Positions 36,284-44,811 of a stretch of DNA of 64,000 nt are shown piece by piece. The position numbers and the translations under genes are program-made. Origin of the DNA: Spirosoma fluviale (GTDB lineage Bacteria; Bacteroidota; Bacteroidia; Cytophagales; Spirosomataceae); contig NZ_OCNH01000003.1 of the NCBI RefSeq assembly GCF_900230225.1, forward strand, positions 806,001-870,000, given 5' to 3'. The notes beneath the pieces are model-generated. The model saw only the letters and a program-made list of their open reading frames with translations, had not been told where the DNA came from and searched no databases. Positions within the stretch are counted from its first letter, which is position 1. Each line of letters starts with the position of its first letter.

Positions 36284-36751
36284 ATGAAGGCGCTGCTACT
36301 AGCCGTCCGGTCTAAATTTACCCTTAGACTGGCCGGTTGTCTGTTGTTTTTGATGACTTCCCCATGTGCCGATACACAGGCTCAACTACCGTCCCAAACC
36401 GGGGCTATGCTTCCGCTGAGTGTTACCATTCTGTATTTCGATCAAAGCAGTCCTGCTCTACGGCCCGGTGTAAAAACAACTTTGGACTCCCTGGCTCAGC
36501 TACTCGTGCGACAACCGACGTTGGTAGCCACCGTGACCGGTTACACCGATAATGTGGGAAAGCGTGAATTAAACCTGGTTTTGGCTGAGTATCGGGCCAA
36601 AGGGGTGGCCGATTACCTGAAACAGCGCGGTGTAGACAAAGGCCGGATCGTTGTCAACTGGGAAGGGCCTGACATAAACGCATCAGGAGATCATTCGACC
36701 CCGGTAGCAACAATTGGTAGGCGAGTTGTTGTCCAGCTGTTGCCCCGGTAA
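36284..36751 (+). CDS. Small OmpA-family C-terminal domain protein
   Basis: This 155-aa secreted protein consists mainly of an OmpA-like peptidoglycan-binding domain. The family motifs are 'ILYFDQSSPALRPGVKTTLD', 'TGYTDNVGKRELNLVLAEYR' and 'KGVADYLKQRGVDKGRI'. The ATG at 36284 is chosen because it gives a plausible signal peptide (MKALLLAVRSKF to ADTQAQ); upstream in-frame starts at 36245 (ATG) and 36236 (TTG) add a less plausible leader. No beta-barrel is attached, so it is probably a periplasmic or outer-membrane anchoring protein. It converges on the YdcF-like gene. Confidence 0.88.
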   Translation: MKALLLAVRSKFTLRLAGCLLFLMTSPCADTQAQLPSQTGAMLPLSVTILYFDQSSPALRPGVKTTLDSLAQLLVRQPTLVATVTGYTDNVGKRELNLVLAEYRAKGVADYLKQRGVDKGRIVVNWEGPDINASGDHSTPVATIGRRVVVQLLPR

Positions 36752-36765
36752 TTTTCGCCGGATTA

Positions 36766-37422
36766 TCAGGAAGCCAGATGTTGGTTGTACCCAGCGTTGA
36801 CCAGCGCTTCGTAAGCCGCCCAAACATCCGCCGGTATCTCCTGTGGAATCTGGAAGCCTTTGTCCGGGTAGATTTTGATCCGCTGCAAATCACCAACCAT
36901 AATGCTTACTATATCATCGGGCGTTAATTCCGGATTTGAGTAATGACTTAAATAAGTGTCGAACGAATCCTGTGGAGAGGTAACGATTAGTTGTTTTTCG
37001 GGCCACACTTGTCTAAACGTTGCAAAACTCCGTCGTTCCATGTAGGGCTTTTGTACAACAATAAATGTCTCGGGGGCGAGGTTGCGCTCGGCCAGGAGTT
37101 GCCTTGTGAAGGATACGTTTTCGCCGGTATTGGCAGACCGATTCTCGATCAGTATGCGGTCGGCCGGGACGCCCATGTCTCGGGCAATCCGGGCAAACAA
37201 ATCGGCTTCCGGCTCTGTCCAGATAAACCGGGTAATGACGCCCAACCCGCCCGAAAAAATCAAAAGTGGTGCCCAGCCTTCCAGAAACAACTCTGCTCCC
37301 CGTTCGGCAACTCGTGTGTCGTGGCTACAAAGCACGAGAATAGCATCTGCCTTCTCCAGTTGATGATTGGTGTGGTGGTAATCCCAAAGCTTTACCGCTA
37401 AGTCGCGTATGTAATCTGTCAT
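36766..37422 (-). CDS. YdcF/SanA-family (DUF218) protein
   Basis: This 218-aa protein has the DUF218 (ElyC/SanA/YdcF) fold: 'ADAILVLCSHDTRVAERGAE', 'APLLIFSGGLGVITR', 'MGVPADRILIENRSANTGEN' and 'LAPETFIVVQKPYMERRSFA'. No membrane anchor is present, so it is the soluble YdcF type. Members bind nucleotide-like ligands and influence envelope processes, but the reaction is unclear. The ATG at 37422 gives the start; the longer open frame begins with TTG. Confidence 0.85.
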   Translation of the reverse strand: MTDYIRDLAVKLWDYHHTNHQLEKADAILVLCSHDTRVAERGAELFLEGWAPLLIFSGGLGVITRFIWTEPEADLFARIARDMGVPADRILIENRSANTGENVSFTRQLLAERNLAPETFIVVQKPYMERRSFATFRQVWPEKQLIVTSPQDSFDTYLSHYSNPELTPDDIVSIMVGDLQRIKIYPDKGFQIPQEIPADVWAAYEALVNAGYNQHLAS

Positions 37423-37682
37423 CTGACGTTTAACGAACAACTCCTGTACAATCGATGCCGGTACCGTCCGGCCAGTACAGTAAACCCGATCTTAAAAGAG
37501 CGAATTTAGGGCTTCGAAGCGGTTATTGGGAAGGGACTATGAAAAAGTTAACTGGTAGTATCAGGGCCTTTCCTCCTGAAGTGGCCGTTTTAATGCCTGG
37601 ACACTTCCTGTAACTTTTAAACAGCTACCAGGAAATGTAAGTTAATGGATTAATGTGTTGGGTAGATTCGTTGTAAAACAAA

Positions 37683-37712
37683 AAAGAGTTCTTCTAAGTA
37701 GAGGAACTCTTT
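37683..37712 (-). terminator. Leftward Rho-independent terminator without gene
   Basis: A 13-bp near-perfect stem with a T-rich tail on the minus strand (ACTCTTTTTTGTTTT). No gene on that strand lies directly upstream of it; the next leftward start (YdcF) is downstream. Confidence 0.65.
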
Positions 37713-37797
37713 CACCATAATATGATCTAATATGTTAACTAGTATTTAGCAAGAATGAGACCAGTTTTTTCTCAACGGGCCAAAATTGCAATCTACG
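37683..37797 (-). ncRNA. Candidate small RNA (about 115 nt, leftward)
   Basis: A minus-strand -7 box TAATTTTG at 37810-37803, with a TTG about 23 bp upstream, would start transcription near 37797. A 13-bp stem (AAAGAGTTCCTCT paired with AGAAGAACTCTTT, one wobble pair) followed by TTTTTTG ends it at 37683. No open reading frame is convincing. The promoter spacing is at the long end, so this is a hypothesis. Confidence 0.3.
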
Positions 37798-38550
37798 CAG
37801 GCCAAAATTAATTAAAAAATAAGTTTATTGGGTCAATTAACTGATAATCAGTAGTATAATTTTCTTTGTTAACGGCAATAGTTGAGTTGGTAAGTTTTCC
37901 TGACGACTATTTACGAGGAATAATGTTCCATTTTATGGAAAATATGGCCAAAATATGGACTAAAACCATCTAAAAACAGGTGTTTTAGGCAACTAACCTG
38001 ACTTGCGTAGAGGTAAAGTGGGCAGTCGGACCGTCAAAAACAGCCAAAAAATTCACAAATAGCATCCCGAAACCTTATTTTTAAGTTATTTGTCCAATAT
38101 TGATTTCGCCGGTCGATTTGTTCACCAATGCTTATTTTCAAATGCTTAAGTAATTGTACGTATACCGTGGGGTATTTTTACTATTTATTAACTAACTGAA
38201 AGTCAGTTGGTTTTGTGCATATGTAATACGGTAAGGCTGGGGTATGCCAGTACATTGAGGCAGGTAAAACTATCTATTCTTTCTGAAACAATACCAGTAA
38301 CTCACTTTGCATTGATTCAGGATTGTAGGACTGTTGATCGACTGATTCCAAATATTGGAAAGCCAGTGATGAGCTAAACCATAGACCAAACTAGTTAGCT
38401 CCACTACAAACCTAATGCAGCTGTTGGGGCGTCAATGGGATAAACCTTCATTACACAACAGAAGAATAAAGTGAAAAATAGAGCACTTCTCATTTCATAC
38501 TGCACAATAAAGAAGCTTATGCTGCGTTTATAAACTGTTATGTAACTTTT

Positions 38551-38583
38551 GCCCCGGTAGTCATCTTCTACCGGGGCTTTTTT
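38551..38583 (+). terminator. Rightward terminator, GCCCCGGTAG stem
   Basis: A perfect 10-bp stem (GCCCCGGTAG/CTACCGGGGC) with a 7-nt loop followed by a T tract. It lies 34 nt before the DUF1810 gene, with no recognised gene upstream on the plus strand for more than 1.7 kb. Confidence 0.8.
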
Positions 38584-38616
38584 GTTGAATTTAACCAGGC
38601 ATTAAATTGACTTAGT

Positions 38617-39048
38617 ATGACACCGGAATCGAGCCTCACGCGATTTCTAGACGCCCAGGAGAACGACTATGCCCGAGCGCTGACGGAGATAAAGAACGGG
38701 CGAAAGCAAAGCCATTGGATGTGGTACATCTTCCCCCAGATTGCGGGCCTGGGTTTTAGTGAAACCGCGAAGTTTTACTCGATTCGGGATCTGGACGAGG
38801 CTCAACGCTACCTGTCTCACCCTGTTTTAGGGAGTCGGCTGCGGGAGATTTCGCAGGCGTTGCTGGCCATTGAAGGAAAAACTGCCCATCAGCTTCTGGG
38901 CAGTCCGGACGATGTGAAATTAAGCTCCAGTATGACGCTCTTCGGTGCATTGACTCCAACAGACCCGGTATTTCAGGCTGTTCTGGCCAAATACTATGCC
39001 GGTGCGCCCGATTCCCGAACCCTGGCTATTTTAGGGAATGGACGATAA
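38617..39048 (+). CDS. DUF1810 family protein
   Basis: This 143-aa protein has the usual DUF1810 length and landmarks: 'RFLDAQENDYARALTEIKNG', 'QSHWMWYIFPQIAGLGFSET' and 'LSHPVLGSRLREISQALL'. The function is unknown; the fold is distantly related to calpastatin-annotated bacterial proteins. It stands alone between a terminator and the oxidoreductase gene. Confidence 0.9.
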   Translation: MTPESSLTRFLDAQENDYARALTEIKNGRKQSHWMWYIFPQIAGLGFSETAKFYSIRDLDEAQRYLSHPVLGSRLREISQALLAIEGKTAHQLLGSPDDVKLSSSMTLFGALTPTDPVFQAVLAKYYAGAPDSRTLAILGNGR

Positions 39049-39101
39049 GCCCAATAAAAGCCCAGGCAAAAGAGCGAAGAAACCGTATTGAGGTAGCATA
39101 A

Positions 39102-39117
39102 ACCCGGCTGGCCGGGT
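39102..39117. terminator. Short GC hairpin after DUF1810 gene
   Basis: ACCCGGC-TG-GCCGGGT, a perfect 7-bp stem, is followed by AAATTA on the plus strand rather than a T tract. It may be a weak terminator or mRNA end structure 53 nt after the DUF1810 stop. Confidence 0.35.
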
Positions 39118-39170
39118 AAATTATGCAGTAAATTCCCTTTATCCGGTATACTTGAAACCAGGCATTTCCT

Positions 39171-40628
39171 ATGCAGTCCAACAGACGAACATTTATAAAA
39201 AGCTTGTCGGCCGCTTCGGCAGTAATCGCTACGGAGGCTGTGGCCAAACCGTTTGGTGCCCCGGCCTACATCCCGAATCTGATGAAAATCAGCCCGAACG
39301 ACAAGATCCGCTTTGCCACCATTGGCATGGGAATTCAGGGCAATTACGACACGCAGGCTGCTTTACGCAACCCGGATGTCGAACTCGTGGCGGTTGCCGA
39401 TTTATACGATGGTCGGCTGCAGCACGCCAAAACGGCCTACGGAAAGGACAAGGAACTGTTTGCCACCCGCGACCACCGCGAAATACTGGCCCGATCGGAT
39501 ATTGACGCCGTGCTTGTCGTGACGCCGGACCACTGGCACGATCACATCACCATTGCAGCGCTCAAAGCCGGTAAGCACGTCTACTGTGAGAAGCCGATGG
39601 TGCAGCACCTTAATGAAGGCAAAGCCGTAATTGATGCCTGGAAAAAGTCTGGTAAGACGATGCAGGTAGGTAGTCAGCGAATCAGCAGCGCGTCTTTCAA
39701 AGAGGCCAAGCGGCTGGTGGAAGCGGGCGAAATCGGGCAGATCAACTACATCGAATCCAACAACGACCGATTTAATGCCATTGGTGCCTGGCAGTACTCG
39801 ATTCCACCCGATGCGTCGACGCAAACGCTGGACTGGGACCGGTTTCTGGGCGATGCACCCAAACGGCCTTTCGACGAAAAACGGTTCTTCCGCTGGAGAA
39901 ACTACAAAGATTACGGTACGGGTGTCGCAGGCGATTTATTTATCCACCTGATAACAGGCGTTCACTTCGTAACCAACACGATGGGACCAACGCGCATCTA
40001 TTCGTCGGGCAATCTGGCCTACTGGAAAGATGGCCGCGACGTTCCCGATATCATGGCGTGCATTATGGACTACCCTAAAACGGACCAGCACGAAGCGTTT
40101 CAGATGGTGCTGCGGGTCAACTTTGCCAATGCCGGAAAGATCAACGATGTAACCCGCATCATCGGCAATGAAGGACAGATCGAATTTTCGGAGAACAACC
40201 TGATTATGACCAAAAAGAAACTGCCAACGGCTCCCGGCTACGGCGGTTACGACAGTTTCTTTACGTTTACGGAACCCGTTCAGCAGGAGTTCGTGAAGCG
40301 GTACGACGCCATTTACCCGCCCGATACACGCAAGGCGGACCCGGTGAAAGAGATTCGGTTCGAAGCGCCTAAAAACGACGATGCCCACGCCAAACACTTC
40401 GGCGACTTTTTCGAGAACGTTCGTAAAGGCAGTCAGGGCACGGTCGAAGATCCCGTATTTGGTTTCCGCGCTGCCGCTCCGGTACTGGCCTGTAACGAAA
40501 GTTTCTTTGAGCAAAAAGTAGTGCATTGGGATCCTGTTACTATGACGCAGAAAAACCCCACAAGCAGCGCACCGACTCCCAAAAAGAAGACAATAGCGTC
40601 GGGCAGGACATCGGCTAAGAAAGCGTAA
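39171..40628 (+). CDS. Tat-exported Gfo/Idh/MocA-family oxidoreductase
   Basis: This 485-aa NAD(P)-dependent sugar oxidoreductase is probably periplasmic. The N-terminus carries a twin-arginine-like signal (NRRTFIKSLSAASAV). The Rossmann domain follows (IRFATIGMGIQGNYDTQAAL; VELVAVADLYDGRLQHAKTA) with 'DAVLVVTPDHWHDHITIAAL' and the catalytic 'HVYCEKPMVQHLNEG' (EKP motif, ~135). The C-terminal alpha/beta domain ends in a Lys/Ser/Thr-rich tail (~465-485). Relatives in Bacteroidota act on glycosides or cyclitols; the substrate is not predictable. It ends at a strong bidirectional terminator. Confidence 0.9.
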   Translation: MQSNRRTFIKSLSAASAVIATEAVAKPFGAPAYIPNLMKISPNDKIRFATIGMGIQGNYDTQAALRNPDVELVAVADLYDGRLQHAKTAYGKDKELFATRDHREILARSDIDAVLVVTPDHWHDHITIAALKAGKHVYCEKPMVQHLNEGKAVIDAWKKSGKTMQVGSQRISSASFKEAKRLVEAGEIGQINYIESNNDRFNAIGAWQYSIPPDASTQTLDWDRFLGDAPKRPFDEKRFFRWRNYKDYGTGVAGDLFIHLITGVHFVTNTMGPTRIYSSGNLAYWKDGRDVPDIMACIMDYPKTDQHEAFQMVLRVNFANAGKINDVTRIIGNEGQIEFSENNLIMTKKKLPTAPGYGGYDSFFTFTEPVQQEFVKRYDAIYPPDTRKADPVKEIRFEAPKNDDAHAKHFGDFFENVRKGSQGTVEDPVFGFRAAAPVLACNESFFEQKVVHWDPVTMTQKNPTSSAPTPKKKTIASGRTSAKKA

Positions 40629-40663
40629 GTCGTCTTGATAAATTGCTGTAAGAGAGTATATTA

Positions 40664-40707
40664 AAACGGTAAAGGGTGGCCTTACAGGCCACCCTTTACC
40701 GTTTTTT
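40664..40707. terminator. Strong bidirectional terminator
   Basis: A 19-bp perfect stem (AAAACGGTAAAGGGTGGCC and its complement) with a 5-nt loop, flanked by A and T tracts. It serves both converging genes, the oxidoreductase and the ECF sigma factor. Confidence 0.93.
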
Positions 40708-41244
40708 CTACCGGGCTTGTCGGGTGGTCCGTAGTTGCTGCATAGCCTGTCGCAACAGTTGCCGGGCTGTTTCGACGGGCAGGTTGAGCGTTCGGGCGGC
40801 TTCTTCGGGTGTGCAATTTTTGAAGAGAACCGAATGCAGTAGTTGGGTAAGTTTCGGATTCGTGGAGTCTGTTGGTAAGGCGACGGATGCTTTAGGCAAG
40901 CTTGTCGGAAGCGGGACAACTTGGCCGGTCGGTGTCAGCTGAACGACCCGCGTTGGCGCCTGTTTTTGCTCGCTAAGCGCATCCAGTGCTGTACACCGTG
41001 CTATGGCCAGCAACCAGGTGAAAAAGGGTTGTTTTTCGGAGCGGTAGGTATTTATTTCTAAACGGACTCTAGTAAACGTTGTTGCCAGTAGTTCGATGGC
41101 CAACTCCTTATCTGACACAATCCGGGTAATGACGCCAAGTAAAATAGCGGCATATCGATCATACAGGTCAGAGAAATCGAGCGGGGTGTCATCATACCTG
41201 CCTGCTAATTGGGGCTCCTTAAGTAGTGGTATTTCGCGAGCCAT
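40708..41244 (-). CDS. ECF-type RNA polymerase sigma factor
   Basis: This 178-aa ECF sigma factor shows region 2 as 'FSDLYDRYAAILLGVITRIV' to 'QPFFTWLLAIARCTALDALS' (~23-95) and region 4 as 'CTPEEAARTLNLPVETARQL' (~144-163). No anti-sigma gene is adjacent. Its 5' side faces a 12-bp perfect palindromic hairpin at 41280-41306 that may regulate it. Its targets are not evident in the window. Confidence 0.88.
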   Translation of the reverse strand: MAREIPLLKEPQLAGRYDDTPLDFSDLYDRYAAILLGVITRIVSDKELAIELLATTFTRVRLEINTYRSEKQPFFTWLLAIARCTALDALSEQKQAPTRVVQLTPTGQVVPLPTSLPKASVALPTDSTNPKLTQLLHSVLFKNCTPEEAARTLNLPVETARQLLRQAMQQLRTTRQAR

Positions 41245-41279
41245 AGGCAGGTATAAATAGTGAGCGTTTGGTGATAGGG

Positions 41280-41306
41280 GTACTTGACGGGCAACCCGTC
41301 AAGTAC
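41280..41306. promoter_or_regulatory. Perfect 12-bp palindrome upstream of sigma factor gene
   Basis: GTACTTGACGGG-CAA-CCCGTCAAGTAC lies 36 bp upstream of the sigma factor start, in the divergent spacer with the ferredoxin gene. No T tract follows on the minus strand, so an operator or leader hairpin is more likely than a terminator. Confidence 0.55.
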
Positions 41307-41437
41307 CGTACCCTCAGTGATATAAGGCTAATCGTTAACAGTATGTCAATTATTTAGTTTTATAAATTTTTTATTCGGTAGATAGTGTCCTGAATAGGGA
41401 AGGTATCGAAAGGAATGGCCGTTGTGTTGGTTCTTGT

Positions 41438-41445
41438 TACCTTTG
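41438..41445 (+). promoter_or_regulatory. -7 box TACCTTTG before ferredoxin gene
   Basis: This exactly matches TAnnTTTG and lies 21 bp before the chosen ferredoxin start, giving a short leader. A clear -33 element is not seen. Confidence 0.4.
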
Positions 41446-41466
41446 GGTATCGATTTAACTAAGTTT

Positions 41467-41772
41467 ATGAAATACAAGAAGCACGTTTTCATCTGCAACA
41501 ATCAAAAAGCCGCCCCCAAGAAGTCATGCGGTGAAGCACACGGCAATGAACTGGTCGACGCCTTCAAAGCGGCTCTCGCGGAGCGTGGTCTGTTAAAAGA
41601 AATGCGCGCCCAGCGCACAGGTTGTCTGGATGCCTGCGCGTTCGGCCCAACGCTGGTTGTTTATCCTGAAGGCACGTATTACGGTAACGTTCAACTTTCT
41701 GACGTTGCTGAAATTGTTGATAGCCATTTGGTCAACGATCAACCCGTAGAGCGGCTCAAGCTGGATTTTTAG
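41467..41772 (+). CDS. Thioredoxin-like 2Fe-2S ferredoxin
   Basis: This is a 101-aa ferredoxin of the thioredoxin-like 2Fe-2S class. The four cysteine ligands are visible: 'FICNN' and 'KKSCGEAHG' near the N-terminus, and 'RTGCLDACAFGPTLVVYPEG' in the middle. The ATG at 41467 fits the family start (MKYKKHVFIC); an upstream in-frame start adds an unconserved leader. It likely carries electrons, but no redox partner is adjacent. Confidence 0.9.
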   Translation: MKYKKHVFICNNQKAAPKKSCGEAHGNELVDAFKAALAERGLLKEMRAQRTGCLDACAFGPTLVVYPEGTYYGNVQLSDVAEIVDSHLVNDQPVERLKLDF

Positions 41773-41783
41773 TAACTACACAA

Positions 41784-41819
41784 CTGGCGCAGGCAACAAC
41801 CTGCGCCAGCCTGTTTCTT
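41784..41819 (+). terminator. Terminator after ferredoxin gene
   Basis: CTGGCGCAGG-CAACAA-CCTGCGCCAG, a 10-bp perfect stem followed by CCTGTTTCTT, lies 11 nt after the stop and just before the nucleotidase ATG. Confidence 0.75.
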
Positions 41820-42509
41820 ATGTACAAGCACCTTTTTTTTGACCTGGATCATACACTTTGGGACTTCGATCGTAATTCGGCCGAGTGCATCGTTGAACTA
41901 TATGACACGTTTCAACTTGCCAACCTGGGCATTGAATCCGCAGCCGAGTTTAGTCGACATTTTATTGCGATAAACCGGCAGTTGTGGTCCGACTTCGACA
42001 AGAATCTCATTGAGCACACCTACATTCGCAAACACCGGTTCCCGTTGGTATTTCGGGCGATGGGCGTCGATGAGTCGGCTGTTCATGCCGATTTAAATGT
42101 AGAGTACCTGAAGTTGTTGCCTCGCAAACCGCATTTGCTGGAGTCGGCGAAAGAGTTACTGGATTACCTCAATGGACGGTATACGATGCACATCATTACC
42201 AATGGATTTGCCGAAATCCAGGCGGTAAAGATGGATAGTGCCGAGATCGCGCATTATTTCACGCATGTGATCACGAGTGAGAACGCGAATGCAAAAAAGC
42301 CGAATCCGCTGGTGTTTCAATACGCTATGGAAATTAGCGGTACCAACGCATCTGAGAGCCTGATGATTGGAGATAACTACGAAGCTGATATTTTAGGGGC
42401 AAAAGGCGTTGGTTTAGACACTGTTTTTTACAACCCCCAAGGGCAGCAGGTCAACGATCCGCCTACTTACGATATTCGTCACTGGAAAGAACTAATGGCC
42501 ATCTTATAA
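41820..42509 (+). CDS. YjjG-type HAD 5'-nucleotidase
   Basis: This 229-aa HAD hydrolase shows the four motifs: 'LFFDLDHTLWDFDRN' (DxD nucleophile), 'HIITNGF' (Thr), 'NAKKPNPLVFQYAM' (Lys) and 'MIGDNYEADILGAKGVGLDT' (acidic pair). The DLDHTLWD form is typical of YjjG-family pyrimidine nucleotidases that clean up non-canonical nucleotides. It lies 9 nt before the SDR gene and is probably co-transcribed with it. Confidence 0.88.
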   Translation: MYKHLFFDLDHTLWDFDRNSAECIVELYDTFQLANLGIESAAEFSRHFIAINRQLWSDFDKNLIEHTYIRKHRFPLVFRAMGVDESAVHADLNVEYLKLLPRKPHLLESAKELLDYLNGRYTMHIITNGFAEIQAVKMDSAEIAHYFTHVITSENANAKKPNPLVFQYAMEISGTNASESLMIGDNYEADILGAKGVGLDTVFYNPQGQQVNDPPTYDIRHWKELMAIL

Positions 42510-42518
42510 GTAAACGTC

Positions 42519-43298
42519 ATGCAACTCACAAACTCAACCGCCATCGTAACCGGAGGAGCTTCGGGGCTGGGCGAGGCCACCGCCCGATTGCTGGCTGCCA
42601 ATGGCGCCAATGTGGTTATTCTGGATTTGAACGAGGCTCGCGGGCAGGCGCTGGCGGAGGAATTGGGCAAAGCCACCCGGTTCCATAAAACTAATGTGAC
42701 CGACGAAACGGATGTGCAATCTGCCATTAATCTGGCCATCGAAACCTTTGGTGGGCTGCATATCAATGTCAACTGCGCCGGTGTGGCCGAAGCTCGTAAA
42801 ACGGTAGGTAAAGTTGACGGTGTGTACGGTGCTCATTCGCTGTCTGCCTTCCAGAAAGTCATTTCCATCAACCTGATCGGTACGTTCAACGTAATTCGGC
42901 TGGCGGCTTTAGCTATGGAGACGACCGAACCCAACGCAGAAGGCGAGCGGGGCGTCATTATCAATACGGCGTCTGTAGCGGCCTACGACGGTCAAATCGG
43001 GCAGGCGGCTTATTCTGCTTCAAAAGGAGGGATTGTTGGCATGACCCTGCCCATTGCCCGCGACCTGTCGCGCTCCGGCATCCGGGTCATGACCATTGCA
43101 CCGGGGTTATTCGAGACGCCGTTGCTGGCCAGCTTACCCGAAGAAGCCCGGCTGTCGCTGGGTCATCAGGTGCCGTTTCCGTCACGGCTCGGTCGGCCGG
43201 GCGAGTACGCAATGCTGGCGAAAAGTATTATTGAAAACCCCATGCTCAACGGTGAAGTAATCCGGTTGGATGGGGCTATTCGAATGGGGCCTAGGTAG
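42519..43298 (+). CDS. SDR dehydrogenase, type II 3-hydroxyacyl-CoA type
   Basis: This is a 259-aa short-chain dehydrogenase. The cofactor motif is '[20 protein letters not shown]' and the catalytic Tyr-Lys lies in '[20 protein letters not shown]'. '[20 protein letters not shown]' and '[20 protein letters not shown]' are typical of human HSD17B10-like 3-hydroxy-2-methylbutyryl-CoA dehydrogenases in fatty-acid or isoleucine breakdown. No other pathway genes are adjacent. Confidence 0.88.
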   Translation: MQLTNSTAIVTGGASGLGEATARLLAANGANVVILDLNEARGQALAEELGKATRFHKTNVTDETDVQSAINLAIETFGGLHINVNCAGVAEARKTVGKVDGVYGAHSLSAFQKVISINLIGTFNVIRLAALAMETTEPNAEGERGVIINTASVAAYDGQIGQAAYSASKGGIVGMTLPIARDLSRSGIRVMTIAPGLFETPLLASLPEEARLSLGHQVPFPSRLGRPGEYAMLAKSIIENPMLNGEVIRLDGAIRMGPR

Positions 43299-43339
43299 TT
43301 ATTGGTTAGTAGTTATTGCTGTAATGGTTAACCAATAAC
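43298..43339. terminator. AT-rich hairpin between converging genes
   Basis: Arms GTTATTGGTTA (43298-43308) and TAACCAATAAC (43329-43339) are exact complements, in a low-complexity stretch with further GTTATT copies. It lies between the converging SDR and TolC genes and may act as a two-way terminator. Confidence 0.45.
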
Positions 43340-43350
43340 CAAATAACCAC

Positions 43351-44811
43351 TCACTGCGCTTCGGGGTTTGTTCCGGCGGCATACCAGAGAGCGGCTACCG
43401 CTTTCTGCTGTTTCATTCGTAACTCTTCAAGCTTGATTTCCAGGTCGATCAGCTTCGATTCCCGGCTATTGACCAGAAACAATGAACTCTCACCAATCTC
43501 GAATTTCTGTTGTTCTGCACTGAGTAAAATCCGCTGGTTCCTGACGGTCTGCTGCTGTACATCGATCTGGCGCTCCAGTGCCTTGAGTTCATTCCAGGCT
43601 GCCTGAACATCATTGCTAATGGCTCGGCCTGTTTGTTGCCGTTCCAGGGTAACCTGCTGGTTTTTGATCTGAATTTGCCGAAGCTTGCCCCGCTCTTTTC
43701 GTAGAAAAAGAGGAAAGGTCAAGTCCACGCCAATCTTATGGTTATCAGCCCGAAAGGCGTAATAGCTCGCCCAGTCGTAACCTACACCGGCTGCGGGCGT
43801 CCGGCTCAGCAAATTAGCGTTTAACACCAGCTGTGGTTGCAGTAACGACCGCTGAAACCGCTCGTCCAGCGCCAACTGCTGCCCTTTTACCGTTAATTTC
43901 AGTAACTCCGGGTGCTGGTCGGCGGCTTTGCCCAGCAACGCCTGTAATGTGGCTTCATCGAGCCGGTCGTTGGGTATCGGCTGGGGAGCCACGTTGGGCA
44001 GTAGATCAACCGGCTGGGGCGTGCCGCCATCAGCACTGTTCCATAAAAAGACGCTCAGCCGCAATCGGGCATTTTGAAGATTGACTTCCGCCTGCTGGAA
44101 CTGCACCAGCCGGTCCTGAGCCGTAATAAGTGCTTCGGTGGTGTCAATAGCAGCTGCATCGCCCAGCAACGACCGCTGTTGTATAGCCCTAAAGCGGGTA
44201 TCGGCTACCTGATACCCGTTCTGGATCAGCCGGTATTGCTGATACGCCATGTACCATTCCCAATAGGTCTTTGCCGCATCGAACAGGGTTTTGTTAATGA
44301 GTTTAAGACGTTCGGCGTCGGCCAGATTAACGGCCAGTCTGGCCTGCCGCAGGGCAGTGCGTCGGGCGTCGATGATCAGTCCCTGACCAATGGGAACGCG
44401 TACCCCTACGGCCGCCAGTCCCGATGACGGTACCCGCTCTTCGGGGTTAATGTACTGCCCCATATTTCGATCGTAGGTCAGCTTGAGGTCTATACCAGCG
44501 GGTAGTACCGGCACCGTCAGTCCCGACTGCCATTTATCGTAATATAAATCCTGACCAAACTCTTTTCGGTCATAGACTGAAAAGAGTTTGGGGTCAAATG
44601 CTCCTCGGGCCTGCATGATTTCCTGCTGGGCTTCGCTGTTCAGCAAGGCTGCCTGTCGAACAATTGGGTGATGGCTAAAAACGACCCGGTAAAAATCGGC
44701 AGCTGTAAACAAGGTTGTGTCAGAGGAGGATGTGCCCGCTGGCTGTGCTTTAGCGATCGAAATCAACTGACTACTGATCAACAGACTTAAACCGAATATA
44801 ATCGTCTTCAT
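43351..44811 (-). CDS. TolC-family outer membrane efflux protein
   Basis: This 486-aa outer-membrane channel has a signal peptide (residues 1-25, ending SIAKA). It has the TolC duplicated coiled-coil architecture, with helices such as 'LRQARLAVNLADAERLKLIN' and, in the second half, 'QIKNQQVTLERQQTGRAISN' and 'VQAAWNELKALERQIDVQQQ'. The chosen ATG at 44811 overlaps the HlyD gene stop (ATGA), coupling the two genes. It is the third gene of an export unit with the ABC membrane domain and HlyD genes. Confidence 0.9.
   Translation of the reverse strand: MKTIIFGLSLLISSQLISIAKAQPAGTSSSDTTLFTAADFYRVVFSHHPIVRQAALLNSEAQQEIMQARGAFDPKLFSVYDRKEFGQDLYYDKWQSGLTVPVLPAGIDLKLTYDRNMGQYINPEERVPSSGLAAVGVRVPIGQGLIIDARRTALRQARLAVNLADAERLKLINKTLFDAAKTYWEWYMAYQQYRLIQNGYQVADTRFRAIQQRSLLGDAAAIDTTEALITAQDRLVQFQQAEVNLQNARLRLSVFLWNSADGGTPQPVDLLPNVAPQPIPNDRLDEATLQALLGKAADQHPELLKLTVKGQQLALDERFQRSLLQPQLVLNANLLSRTPAAGVGYDWASYYAFRADNHKIGVDLTFPLFLRKERGKLRQIQIKNQQVTLERQQTGRAISNDVQAAWNELKALERQIDVQQQTVRNQRILLSAEQQKFEIGESSLFLVNSRESKLIDLEIKLEELRMKQQKAVAALWYAAGTNPEAQ

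Larger units (their letters stand above)
37423..38616. other. 1.2-kb gene-poor gap with facing terminators
   Basis: No open frame above about 30 codons is credible here. A leftward terminator (37683-37712) and a rightward terminator (38551-38583) both face outward, and no recognised gene feeds either. A further stem-loop followed by TTTTG lies at 38190-38216. A perfect palindrome TTCCAA-ATA-TTGGAA lies at 38346-38360. The gap may host short non-coding RNAs on each strand. Confidence 0.55.
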
